DNA of 64,000 nt, from NCBI GenBank assembly GCA_013368325.1, contig JAACJK010000058.1:62001-126000 (forward strand), read 5' to 3'. The stretch's first letter is position 1; each line of letters begins with the position of its first letter. This document shows positions 10,000 through 20,346 of the stretch, piece by piece. The notes below the pieces were generated by a model. That model ran no database searches. It was given only the letters and a program-made list of their open reading frames with translations, and had not been told where the DNA came from. The translations under genes were made by a program, and so were the position numbers. Origin of the DNA: Ephemerocybe angulata (lineage: Eukaryota > Basidiomycota > Agaricomycetes > Agaricales > Psathyrellaceae).

Positions 10000-11286
10000 A
10001 TGCGACTCTCCCAATCCTTTGTGGTGCTCGCTGCAGTAGCAGCACCCTTCATCCCGACTTCATTGGCATTCGGTGCAGCGGGTAATACTCTTCCAACTTC
10101 TCCCGGAATGACTCCTAACTAACAGTTTGCAGGTCATGAAATCGTCGCCACCATTGCCCAGATCCACCTCCATCCCTCAGTGCTCCCCGTTATCTGCGAC
10201 CTCCTCGACGTGGTGCCCAGCGACAACTCTGAGGCTACCCTCCGCCGCCAATGCCACCTCGCGTCGGTCGCGACGTGGGCGGACCGTGACAAGTACAAGA
10301 TGCGGTGGTCAGCAGCACTGCACTACGTCGGGGCCGTCGACGACCACCCCTCCGCGCGCTGTCTCTTCCCTGGAGAAGGGGGCTGGGCAGGGTCGAAGGG
10401 AATCAACGTTCTTGACGGTATCAAGAACGTCACAAGCATCTTGGGGCAGTGGAGTGGAGCGAGCCAGGAGGAGTCGACAAGGCTGACGGCACACATCCAA
10501 GGAGGCACTCAAACCAAGAGCAGGTTCCTTTCACCGCGTCCCGCAGGACCGCGCGAGGAAGAAGCGTTCAAGTTCCTCGTCCACTTCCTCGGGGACATGC
10601 ACCAGCCCCTGCACCTCACCGGGCGCGACCGCGGCGGGAACAACCAGAAGGTCGTCTTCGAAAACCGCCAGACGAACCTCCACAGTGCCTGGGACGGCGC
10701 TATCCTCACCCGCCTCATCCGCACCGTAGACCGCAAGTACTCGCACCCCCTGCCCGACCAGGGCGACCTCCCCATCCCCTCCGCCCAAATCGAGGCTGCT
10801 CTCCGACACGCGATCTACGACCCTCTGATTCGAAGGGTGATGTGGGAGGGCGTCGAGAGCAAGTGGATCGACGAGATAGACGACTGGTTCGCATGCCCCA
10901 TCCCTGCACCCATCCCGGAGCCCGAACAGCGCCAATCCCTCCTCTCCCTGTTCTCTTCCGACCCCTTCGCCTTCCCCAAGGCCCTCGTATCAACCATCAG
11001 CTCTGCCCTGCGCGAGAAGGTCGAAATCAGCCCCGACGGTCCCCTCATCTGCCCCTACGCATGGTCCGTACCTCTGCACCAGCTGAACTGCAAGTACGTC
11101 TGGCCTGCTGTCCTCAACTTTACGTCCGAGGTTGCGGGAAGGCCTCCGGTTCACAAATACCCCGTTTTGGATACCCCCGAGTATATTGGCGCGTTGGATA
11201 AGGACCTTGTCATGGAGAAGCTCGTCGCGCAGGGTGGACTTCGGTTGGCCGGGGTCCTGAACTGGCTGTTTGCGGATGAGGCTTGA
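10000..11286 (+). CDS. Secreted S1/P1-type zinc nuclease
   Basis: An extracellular single-strand-specific nuclease/3'-nucleotidase of the phospholipase C/P1 fold. Two exons, 10000-10081 and 10133-11286, encode 411 residues. The start at 10000 gives a signal peptide ending in PTSLA. The mature chain would begin FGAAGH, so His29 is the first histidine zinc ligand. Further ligand motifs follow in order: SVATWAD (Asp), LHYV (His), FLVHFLGDMHQPLH (His, Asp, His) and NLHSAWD (His, Asp). These make up the three-zinc centre. In P1 nuclease the N-terminal residue that binds zinc through its backbone is Trp; here it is Phe. The gene lies between two oppositely oriented tRNA-Leu genes. A secreted nuclease fits nutrient scavenging. 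Confidence 0.95.
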
Positions 11287-11631
11287 ATCCTCGAGGAACG
11301 GAAGGATACTCACGGACACGTATATATAGACGCGCCTATGTCGAAGGGCGATATTTTGAGATGCCTGGGTCGACATGCCCAGAGAGGCTTGTACTTATAG
11401 TTTGCTTTCGGAATCACTACATAATGTTTAGCTTTCTGAGAAGACCTTCGAGTGGATCGCGGAGACCTCACCGTCACCTCATGGTTGATCCAAGTCGAAG
11501 ATCAGGACAACCTTGAACCTTTCTTGGCGACTTCTATGCTTCTGTGGATGCCTTGCTTCCTCGAGGATGGTCGAACCACTTCTTCGTGGTAAATGCTGGG
11601 CCCAGGGCCAGCATAATGGGCGCCAATACAT
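11287..11631. other. Intergenic between nuclease and tRNA
   Basis: Presumed 3' untranslated region of the nuclease gene and 5' flank of the tRNA. No further feature was recognised. Confidence 0.4.
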
Positions 11632-11765
11632 GGTGAGATGGCCGAGCGGTCTAAGGCGCCAGACTAAGGAGACCAGGACATCCGTTGTTCAACCCCGTTT
11701 CTCCTCGTTCTACGAGGGCGGCTATCTGGTCCGAAAGGGCGTGGGTTCGAATCCCACTCTCATCA
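11632..11765 (+). tRNA. tRNA-Leu(AAG) with a 54-nt intron
   Basis: Exonic sequence is identical to the tRNA-Leu at 9554-9664, with anticodon AAG at 11666-11668. The intron occupies 11670-11723, one base after the anticodon, and is 23 nt longer than in the other copy. The two introns share only a short block near their 5' ends. The internal A box (GGCCGAGCGG region) and B box (GGTTCGAATCC) are intact. Confidence 0.95.
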
Positions 11766-13870
11766 GAGCTTTTGCTAGTTTTTGCTCGAGGTAGTTGGTC
11801 TGGCAGATTTAAATTTTTGCCGTATCGAAGCCTGGACCCTAGAGGTGATTATAATGATACAAAGAGACAAAGTACTCGTAGCAAGAAGAAGCAGGTTTAC
11901 ACGGTGGCAGAGAAGTATCTACTGGGGGATACGCAGCTGGGACTCACGACAAGATTGAGAGGGCTGAATGAAAGTTTCAGATTCAATGCCAGAGAGAAGT
12001 AGAACTATCGAGAAGAAAGAGAAAAAAGAGAATTTTTGAACGTGCTCTTGGTTACTTCCGAAGAAGCGTAAGCCCAAAGTCCCGCGGCAAGGGGGCACGA
12101 GGAAGGAGTCGGTCGCGGGCCCCGACTCCCACCCACTTCGGGAAAGAGACGACTGACCTTGTTCAATCTTGGTTCAATCCATCGTTCCTCCACGCATTCG
12201 AATTCACGGCCGATCCTAAATAGCGCCCATGGAAAAAATCCAACCCATTTTTTTTTTGCACACCCCGAGTACGATTCAGTAGAGGGGTCCTGAGACGTGG
12301 GCCTGGCCGTTTAACTCCCAAGTAGAACAGCGGTTCTCCCCTGAATTGAATCGTACTCGGCCCGCGGGGCTTTGTGCGCCCACTCATCGTCGCAGTACTG
12401 TTAAGTAGATGCGACGACTTGCGAGTGGGACGCGGCGTCGCGGGACTGTACGCCCCCAGTGGGGGCGCGGGTGTGTGGGGTTGGGGTGGCCTTGGGGGTG
12501 GCTCCTGTTTCGGCTGGTCTTGGGGGGCATGGTTATATCTGGGCGCCGGTTAGAGGAGGTTTGGGCGAGGAGGGTGAGACGAACTTTATCAAGGTTTGAG
12601 GAGGTCGTCGCATAGGAGCTCATGTCCGTTTAAAGATCTTGAGAAGACGAGATGTAGTGTTGCGCCACATTCGATTGTGCGGTACCGGCGGGCGTTGCTT
12701 GACTGCCGGTGGAGGCTGACGAAGTCGACGACGGACATCCTAGACGAAAGGATCAGTAAGGAGATGAACGATAGGGTAAGGCTAATACCGGACTGACTGT
12801 GGGGAGGCGTAGCATCGCTGCCCTCGGGAGGCGCAACCAATAGAGCCTTCGCCACTTGGAGGGCAGGGTGTGGTCCGTTAAGTGGCGAGCGAGGCAGCTG
12901 AGCTGTCGTCAACAACATGTTAGTCAAGATCGAGATGCAGCCAAGTGAGGACGACTCGCCATGAAGTGCCGCCAGCGAAAGTGAGTGTAAGGGGAAAATC
13001 TGCGATGGGGGGAAAGGAAGAAAGGCTAGCCACTTTATATCATGAGTGGCGAGTGGCGCGGCTGACGCATGGGCGATCGAGTTAGTCGGTGGCTACCAGT
13101 CTGCCCTTGAACAGCACGGCGGCTGGCCTGCTTCCGAACGCGTTATCGCGGGCATCAATCAGCTCATTAGCTAGGGTGCCGGGCTCAGTTTATCTGTGGA
13201 AGTTGTGTGGAAGACGAATGAAGGGGCTTGGAGGAACCGAACGGCTTCGTCGTGAGACCCAAAATGGCGTTGACATTCGATCGGTATGTGGGCTGCTGTG
13301 ATGCGGGTGGCTTCTGTTCGTCGTCGCATGTTTTAAGGAGATAAGTACCAGTCCTTTTAATGCAGAAGAATATCCAGTGCAGTGCATCGTACTAGGGCGG
13401 GGTTCCATGGAAGGTTGATTTCTGTCGTCCCCAGATGACGACCACCCCACGAATCTCCTGGCAAGCCGATGTGTAGCAGGTCGAAGAATGGAGTCAAATA
13501 CAAAGACGAGAGGAGAGATCGGCTAATTGAATTGAGGGTGAGTGGCTCGAACGTGTCAGGAGGAACGTGATGGCCGTCGCACGGAGAAGAGCCTTGGTTC
13601 GACGTCCAGCTGTGAGAAACGTCACTGCCGGTGTGTGGCGCCGGACACTTGGGAAGTTGGTAAGCGCCCAACGCGTCTAATGCCTCTCTGACTTCCACAA
13701 CCCTTGAAAGGAGAGTAACCCGTAATCACATTGCCTCCATCATTCAAGGAAATATGAATATGATTTTATTTGGAAGAAATCAAAATTAAGTAGCTTCGTA
13801 GTAGAATAGAAGGGAGCACCGGGTCCACCGATCCACAAGTTAATCAGCCTAGAAACATCGACGGGTACAA
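11766..13870. other. 2.1-kb gene-poor interval
   Basis: I find no supported protein gene. Frames of up to about 110 codons occur on both strands but overlap one another, carry no motif and lack splice-linked neighbours. The notable structure is the 14-bp inverted repeat at 12265-12360. A T-rich tract lies just before it. The last part (about 13700-13870) is AT-richer and probably holds the 3' end of the PAH-domain gene. Confidence 0.45.
12265..12360. repeat. 96-bp element bounded by perfect 14-bp inverted repeats
   Basis: The left arm 12265-12278 is CCGAGTACGATTCA and the right arm 12347-12360 is its exact reverse complement. Partly complementary G/C runs continue inside both arms. It could be a very short terminal-inverted-repeat element, a relic of one, or a structured RNA stem. 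No flanking target duplication was evident by eye. Confidence 0.55.
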
Positions 13871-14497
13871 CTATGGACTTCCAGAATCGCTCGGCGTAGC
13901 TGCTACACCAGCTATGGGAATGGTAGGACCTCTAATGGTATATACCTGACCAGATGGCTCCGTAAAAATAACCAAGGTACAACCAGATTCCGGGTCTGTC
14001 GAGCAGCGAATATTGGAACCCGGGGCAAGGAATGTACCGAAGCGCTCTACGAGGTCAGGATGTCCCTGGAAAAGGTGGGAGACGCGCTCGATGAGCTCCA
14101 GAATGTCGATTCTGCATTATACAAGGATCACTGTTGAATATCTGTGAATATATGGGTAGTGAAAGGCGTACTGCTCGTCAACCATCTCTCGCAATGCACG
14201 TATAAATTGATCATATATTTCATGCTGGCCGTAGGCTTCCATCGTATGGTGCAAGCTTTTTACAGCGGAGAGATAGGCATAGATCTCCGCCATCTTCGAT
14301 GGATCTTGGCTTGCCTTCGAACTTGCGTCTATCATTGAGAATGAGGCAGGCGCAAGGAGGTTGAGTGATGAGAGAATCGAGAGATTCAACTGAGGTATAT
14401 AACGTGTTTCTAACCTGTTGTATTCTGCCTATTTGAAATTCGCTAGTTTTGCACAAAGCATGGATGATCTGCGAAGTAGACCTTGCCACTTAATCAT
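13871..14497 (-). CDS. Small standalone PAH (Sin3-type) domain protein
   Basis: Three exons, 14482-14497, 14172-14424 and 13871-14111, sum to 510 nt and encode 169 residues. The introns are GTCTAC...GGCAG and GTACGC...TGCAG, both about 57-60 nt. Residues about 52-123 form one paired amphipathic helix repeat. AYLSAVK and EIYDQFIRALREMVDEQ are its first two helices; after the intron, IDILELIERVSHLFQGHPDL and FGTFLAPG match the strongly conserved second half of Sin3 PAH1. Sin3 itself is over 1000 residues with several PAH repeats and an HDAC-interaction region; none of that is present. Family knowledge suggests binding of short repressor helices in the nucleus. The exact first exon is the least certain part, since 16 nt is short; the PAH join is firm. 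Confidence 0.78.
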
Positions 14498-14973
14498 TGT
14501 TTTCCTTCTATTTCTTGAGTACAATGACGTTGCTATGCGACATACATATCCACCATAAACCGGTGCATTCCGTACATTGAAGAAATTTTATTGCCGTAAC
14601 AGTGCACAGGGGTGTTTAGTGGAACACCACGTCTCTGACGCTGTCTCAAAAGGTCCTTGTTAGCGGCAAGTGTCTATCCCGAACACGACTCGGAGCTTCT
14701 TTATCCCCACCGTCCTCTGCGACGTCCTGCATAACACCTTCATCAACACCGAGGAGACGTTCGGGCCCCTCGAACCTCTGAGTTGACAACGATTTTGGTA
14801 AATTACACCAGAATCCCAGCTCTGACCTTCCCTAATTATAGGGGCTAACATCGAGGGAAAAGTGATCTGAGACAAGCTTAAGCACGATCAAGGGACCTTT
14901 TGCAGCTTGCTCTCAACCACAACACCACCCGACACTGTAACTCTCTGTCATCTTCTTACCAACTCTTCACGAA
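14498..14973. other. Divergent promoter region
   Basis: Lies between the minus-strand PAH gene and the plus-strand F-box gene, so it must carry both promoters. No TATA box or repeat stood out. Confidence 0.4.
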
Positions 14974-16357
14974 ATGCAGCCTCACTTACCCCCTGAACTA
15001 CTGGATCTAATAATGGACGAGGCTGAAGACTCACCGCCCACGCTCCATTCCTTGTCCTTGGTATCGAAGCAATGCGCTTTTCAAGCAAGGCGGCACATAT
15101 TCAAGCATGTTGATCTCGGATTCGAGTATGGCGATATCGGGAGGGTACAGATGGAATGGCTCAGAATTATCCGCCGATCGATGGAACGGCTCAGAAATCT
15201 CCGCAAATTATTCTGGAAGAACGAAACCCTGGCCTCCTGCGTCAAATCCATTAACATCCGAGTGGAGCTTTACGACGAGACGGCAGACTTCATAGAAAAT
15301 CTACCGCCCGTACTCCAACGCCTCACATCTCTGTCGTCCGTTCAAATAACTGGCTCCTCAGGTTATTGCTTTCACTGGGAAAGGATTCCGAAGCGGGTTG
15401 CAGATGCGATTGCGGAGTGCCTCTTGCAGCCCGGCATATACGAAGTAGCCGTAAAGGGTCTCTGGAACGCCCCAAGCCAACTTATTTTCTCCTCGCCGTC
15501 CCTCAAGAGATTGCATCTAGAGTGCATGCGGGGGAACCTGGAACAGACACAAGAACATTTGCCTCTACCACCCAGTTGCACGCCCTTGACTGAGCTAGTT
15601 GCGGTGACTTCGGACACGTTCATTCAGACCCCCGCCCATGCGAGTCCAAGGTTGTTTTCCCACCTGAAGACATTTCAAATGGACTTGCGCGCCTCACCCG
15701 AAAGTTGGACGACGTGCACTGAAATCCTTCGAGCATGTCGTGGGACGGTGGAACGAATCGTACTTTGTTTGCGCAGGGATCATGAGACCATTGGTGAGTC
15801 AAGTAGTCCCTCCCTATTCTTCCTGTTTCTTCCTGGCGATGGAATTGCTTACACTGAGTATAGTTTATGAAGAGGACATTCCGTTGCTTCCTCAAGTCAA
15901 ACACCTCGGCATTGGAGTGTTTTCCTACAGTTGGGGGGAAGTCGGGGAGTGTCTACACCTCGGCGGCCCTCTCTTTGTGCGGCACATGAGAATGACCCTT
16001 TCCAAGTACGGGTCGAATAATTTGGAGGTCTTAGAATCGCTGTCCATGCAAATCAACATTATCACAGCAACCTGCAAAGTGGCCAATGACCATTCTCTTT
16101 CCATTCTCCCAGATACTGAAGAATGGTCGTTCCTTGACGAATACCTCTCCGGCCTAGCCAATAACCGACTTCAGGTCAAGCTCGAGTTCGTGATCCACCG
16201 TGATTTGCAGGCTTACGAATCGGAATTGGAGTTATGGGACACGCACGAGACCGAGGCAGCCATCGACCAGCTCTCTAAGGAAGCATCCGCTAAACTTGCT
16301 CGGACTGGTCAGACAGGTCGATTACTAGTAGCCGTATCGATAAAATTTCCCGTTTAG
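14974..16357 (+). CDS. F-box protein with degenerate leucine-rich-repeat-like tail
   Basis: Two exons, 14974-15793 and 15864-16357, joined over a GTGAGT...TATAG intron, encode 437 residues. The N-terminus reads LPPELLDLIMDEAED, then LHSLSLVSKQCAFQARRHIF: a classical F-box that contacts Skp1. The rest has periodic leucine/isoleucine strands (for example SLKRLHLECM, HLKTFQMDL and VKHLGIGVF), as in fungal F-box proteins with irregular LRR-type substrate domains. It is not closely similar to the tandem F-box-like genes at 5-9 kb. An SCF ubiquitin ligase adaptor is the likely role; the substrate is unknown. Confidence 0.85.
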
Positions 16358-17728
16358 TATGATATTGAGGTCTCGGAAAGTGCTTCACAATTCAAATGCA
16401 TTTGCTACCATCCGATCGACCAGAGATCCCAATCTTCCAAGGCAAACGCCAAAACTCCAAAACCCTTCCGGACAGACTCTCAACCCTGGTACAAGCTTTC
16501 GTTACTGCTGGATGATCGCTCCAACTCTTCTGTATATTACCTCTGCTACCCCAATACCATTTTTCTCTTCGCGTCCCAGTCCCAGGGTATTCTGAATCCA
16601 ATGGCGTACACTCCTGAATCTCCTCACTCTCTGACGGGTAAGTCTCGCGAGCACCAACCGCAGCGACGTACATACCACACTCGAGCATCCACGCAATCCC
16701 CAACGTCCGAGATGAGATATTAACATCAATGCATTCCGAAGCCACAAAGTAACGAAACGAACAGAAGAGTACAAACCCGCAACACCACATATGTACACAG
16801 AATAAAGTGAAGCTAGCAGTACGTATAGCGAAATTGAAGTATTACAACACACACGAGGGCGTCCAGTGTCGGTAAAAAAAAAAAGGGAACCAAAGATGAA
16901 AGGGAAAATGCAAGTGGAGGCTAGAAGGGGAGGGGAGGGGGAGGGGAGGGGGGAGGGAACGGTAAGGATGTGAGAAACGGGGTGAATGGATGAATGGGGG
17001 ATAGGAGTAGGAATAGGATTAATAAAAGGGGGAAGAGGAACCAAGAAAGCTCGAAACCGATGGAGAACAATGATATGGAATGGTAGATGGGCCAAGATTG
17101 AGATATGCGTAGAGTACGAATACTGCATTCGAATCTTTGTTAATGGATGAATGGAGTTGATTGAATTTGAATTGGATGATGAATATGCATAGTAGGAAGT
17201 GGGAGGAGGGAACGAACCAGGGAGACGGATAGAGGGGTTGAGGTAGAGAGGACGGGGAACGGCAACAAGGAGGAAGTGGTACAAGTCAGAACAAGGACTA
17301 CAACCCACCTCGTCCTCGCCCAGGATTTGTTTGGACAAAGGAGAAGGCAGATCAGCGGAAGTAGGAACATGAACTATCCCACGGATGAAAAGCCAACGCC
17401 GTCCCATCCCTGTCATACCGACTCATACGCACCCTCCACATCAGGCCCAAACGCTGCGCCAGGGAAGAAGACAACGAGTGACACGAGTTAGGCTAAAGAA
17501 CGAACGAAGCGAGCGAGGAACAGCGGGCAGAATGGAGCTGAAATAGGCGTACGCCCTCAACGTCAGCGGAAGTATGATGGTGATGATAGTCTGCAGGAGG
17601 GTTCGCAAGAGGCTGCAAGACCAGGAGAGAAGAAGGTGAGGATGAGGGTGAGGTGGCGCGTTCGTTGGAGAGATATGGTGAGGGTCATGTAGAAACGCTA
17701 GTCGTCCCGGGAATGTCGAAGGCGTGAG
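16358..17728. other. Convergent intergenic region with a G-rich tract
   Basis: Lies between the 3' ends of the F-box gene and the cyclin gene. A 304-codon minus-strand frame (16502-17416) is low-complexity, Ser/Pro/His-rich and probably cyclin 3' flank, so it is not called. Plus-strand 16927-16957 holds six consecutive runs of three to six G with single-A spacers. Confidence 0.5.
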
Positions 17729-19715
17729 TTAATAATAATGGGAGTCGTCCTCGGCTTCTTCGTACGCCGGCGCCCTTGCCTTTGCCCTTGCCGCACGGTG
17801 CTCTGCTGCTAGCTCAGCCTGACGAAGCGCCTCGCGGACAGAGGCTTTCAAGGTCTCGACGTCTTTGGCCAGGTCGATAACCTTGTTGACGCCCCACCTC
17901 TCTGAAGCCCACTGGCGTATGTATACGCTGCACTAAGTGCGGAAGAAAAAAACGCGTCAATATCAAAAGTATGATGGCGCGGAAGAAAAACAAAAAGGTT
18001 ACCTTCATGTACTTCTTATGCGCGTACTTCGTGTAGAGAGATTCGTGCTGGACGGGGTCGGAAAGGACATACTCCAGCATGATCCCGGCAATAGGGTAGA
18101 TCTCCTCCTCAGAGAAGGTACTGTAATGCTCCAAGGTAGGAGTCTGCATGGCAAGGTTAGCGCGAATGCATAACGAAAGCAGAGCGTGAGCTTACCCAAA
18201 CATCGCGACCACAGGTGAGGCGCCCAATCCAGAGTGCAGAGGCAGCGATGAGCGAGGGAACCACGGCGACCAGACGCCTCTCCAAACACGCAATCTCCGT
18301 CAGATACTTTGCAACAGTCCGAGCATTCCCGTCACAGTCGTCGGCCTTGCTTCCGCGGCGAAGCCAATTCATGGGTCCCGGACTGCGGAGGTCCCAGTTC
18401 AAGATCCTCAGAATATACATCTCCGCCTTGAGCACTTCAGCGACAGTGTACTGGTTGTCGGACAGGAAGACGATCTCGGTGACGGAGGGCGCGCAGGTCT
18501 CCTCGAACTTGGTCGCAATGAAAAAGCAGGCGAGTCCCACCAACTGGAGCTTGTTGAGGGAAATAGGGCGGGCACTCAGGAAGCGATCCATAAGGTTGAC
18601 GGAAAGGTAGAGGGATTCGGGCAGAAGGCTGAAGCGCGAGTGAACTTGGATGATCCAATCAACGAGAATGCCACGGTGCTCCCAGTTGATCTCGCTCTGG
18701 TGGTCCATGTAGTCGGCTTTGGGGAGCGTCGCGAGCTATGGGATGTTTATTAGACACGACGAACGCGATAGGGGATGGTAGAGAACGAACCTCGAGCTCC
18801 TTCCAATACTTGCAAACATCAACGACGTACTCGCTGACCATGACAGGGTCGTCCCAGTCATCAGCATCGAGATCGTCCCAGAGTTGATCCTCAGGCTCGG
18901 GCTCGAACAGGCTCTCCTCGACCTTCACGAGCTCGCTGGCGATTTTGTCGGCTTCGAGTTGAGACGCGTTCGACTCTTCTGCCTGAGGCGCTTCCACAAC
19001 TGCTTCCACAGCTGCCTCCACCTTCACAACTGCCTCCACAACCGCCTCCACCTCCACAATCGCGTCCATATGACGTCGCTTGGTTTCCCGAGGCGCCTCA
19101 ACAACTTCTTCTTCATCCTTGCGCTTCGTGGCCTTGGTGGCAGGAGGGTCCCTGAACACCTGTGTAGTCGAGGTCACGGTCGAGGGTGGCTTGGACTCTG
19201 CCCTCTTGGCGACAGGCGCGACTTTCTTCGTTTCCGTAGCCTCGACAGCTTTAGGCTTCGCGATTCTGGAGGCCCCAGGCGCAGCTGACCCTGCGCGCCT
19301 CAGCACGCGAGTCGGGGCGGCGATGGTTGGCTTCTCGACCACGGCCCCCTTGGCGGCGCCGCCCTCTTTTTCCTTCCCCTTGGCCCCTGACGAGCCCGCC
19401 TTGAACTTGTTCGCGCCGGTGGGCACCTCCGCCAACGCCTCCCTCTTCCTCTTGCCGACATTCGCCTCCCCGTCGGTGTTGGCCTTCGCCTTCGACGCGG
19501 CACCGGTGGTTGCGGATGATGCCTGCGCTGATGCTTTGGCGATAGAGCTTGCGCGCAGCGCGGTGGCACGGGTCGATCTGACGACGGCGTTCTCTGGGTC
19601 CTTCATCGTGCGGGTCGACCTGGTCGTCCGGCGCGTCTGGGAGACGAGGTTAGTGAGCCAGTCGAACGTGGACGACATGGAGGTTGGAGAAGATACACAC
19701 AGGAATGGACGACAT
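17729..19715 (-). CDS. B-type mitotic cyclin
   Basis: Regulatory subunit of the mitotic Cdk1 kinase. Five exons, 19701-19715, 18791-19636, 18196-18735, 18003-18143 and 17729-17932, encode 581 residues. The start at 19715 is chosen because it gives a 15-nt first exon (MSSIP) joined to RRTTRSTRT over a GTGTGT...CCCAG intron. A second ATG at 19678 would lie inside that intron. The long N-terminus is basic and Ala-rich, then acidic. REAL followed by an Asn eight residues later is a plausible destruction box. The cyclin box begins with INWEHRGILVDWIIQVH and LLPESLYLSVNLMDRFLS, then ATKFEETCAP, with the C-terminal cyclin fold after TPTLEHYS. The tail is Ala-rich and acidic. Confidence 0.93.
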
Positions 19716-20346
19716 GGCGCCGCCGTTTTATTGAGAAAAAGTAGACAAGAGTATTGTTCGAAGAGAAAAGGAAATAGAAGAGGCACGGACGAACGGGACA
19801 AGGCAAATTATGGCTGAGCACAAGGGGGCCTGGCAGCGCCACACCTTTATGGATCCGCACAAACAGGACCAAGCTGCACCGCGTATCACTGCACGTGCCG
19901 ACGCGTCGCGTAATTAGCATTTGCATGTGACCCTGTCGACGCGTCCCATTCAACTCAAGTCCATTCACGAGTGCTGTACACTGTATATACTAATTGTAAA
20001 GTTACCACCTGGTGGTACTCTTCGATAGCAATGGAGCCCAGTGAAGCCCCCCAATGTAGGACATTGTCCGTCAATGGAAGCATACGGCGAGTCCTATTCT
20101 CAGCTGCGCATGTTGAAGATCTACTGAGGGCCTTAGCTACAGAGTGCACCCGCCGTTCTCAATCAACAGTTCTCCACAATCTTTCCGTTTTCCGCTGGTT
20201 ACCGGTCGTTGGAGCGGGTGCTGTCCCATCATCTCCTCTTCCTCCTGATTTCATCCGGGACAATGGAGGTAGAAGCTCGGGGTTACCTCCCACTAAAAGT
20301 CTATAAAAGTCTCATGAAGGGAAACCCATGTTCAACAAGCTCTGTA
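19716..20346. promoter_or_regulatory. Divergent promoter region, cyclin / PL4 lyase, with TATA box
   Basis: A TATAAAAG box at 20302-20309 precedes the lyase start at 20347 by about 38 bp. An in-frame ATG at 20314 is too near the TATA box to be in the mRNA, which supports 20347 as the start. Nothing similar was seen on the cyclin side. Confidence 0.55.

Noticed and set aside
12160..12185. B-box-like GGTTCAATCC as a possible tRNA
   Set aside because: No matching A box or cloverleaf upstream.
16502..17416. 304-codon minus-strand frame
   Set aside because: Ser/Pro/His-rich low complexity, no motif, no splice-linked neighbour, and it lies in the 3' flank of the cyclin gene.
18659..19801. Upstream in-frame extension of the cyclin
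   Set aside because: Reads through untranslated leader and the first intron; the spliced 15-nt exon gives a better N-terminus.
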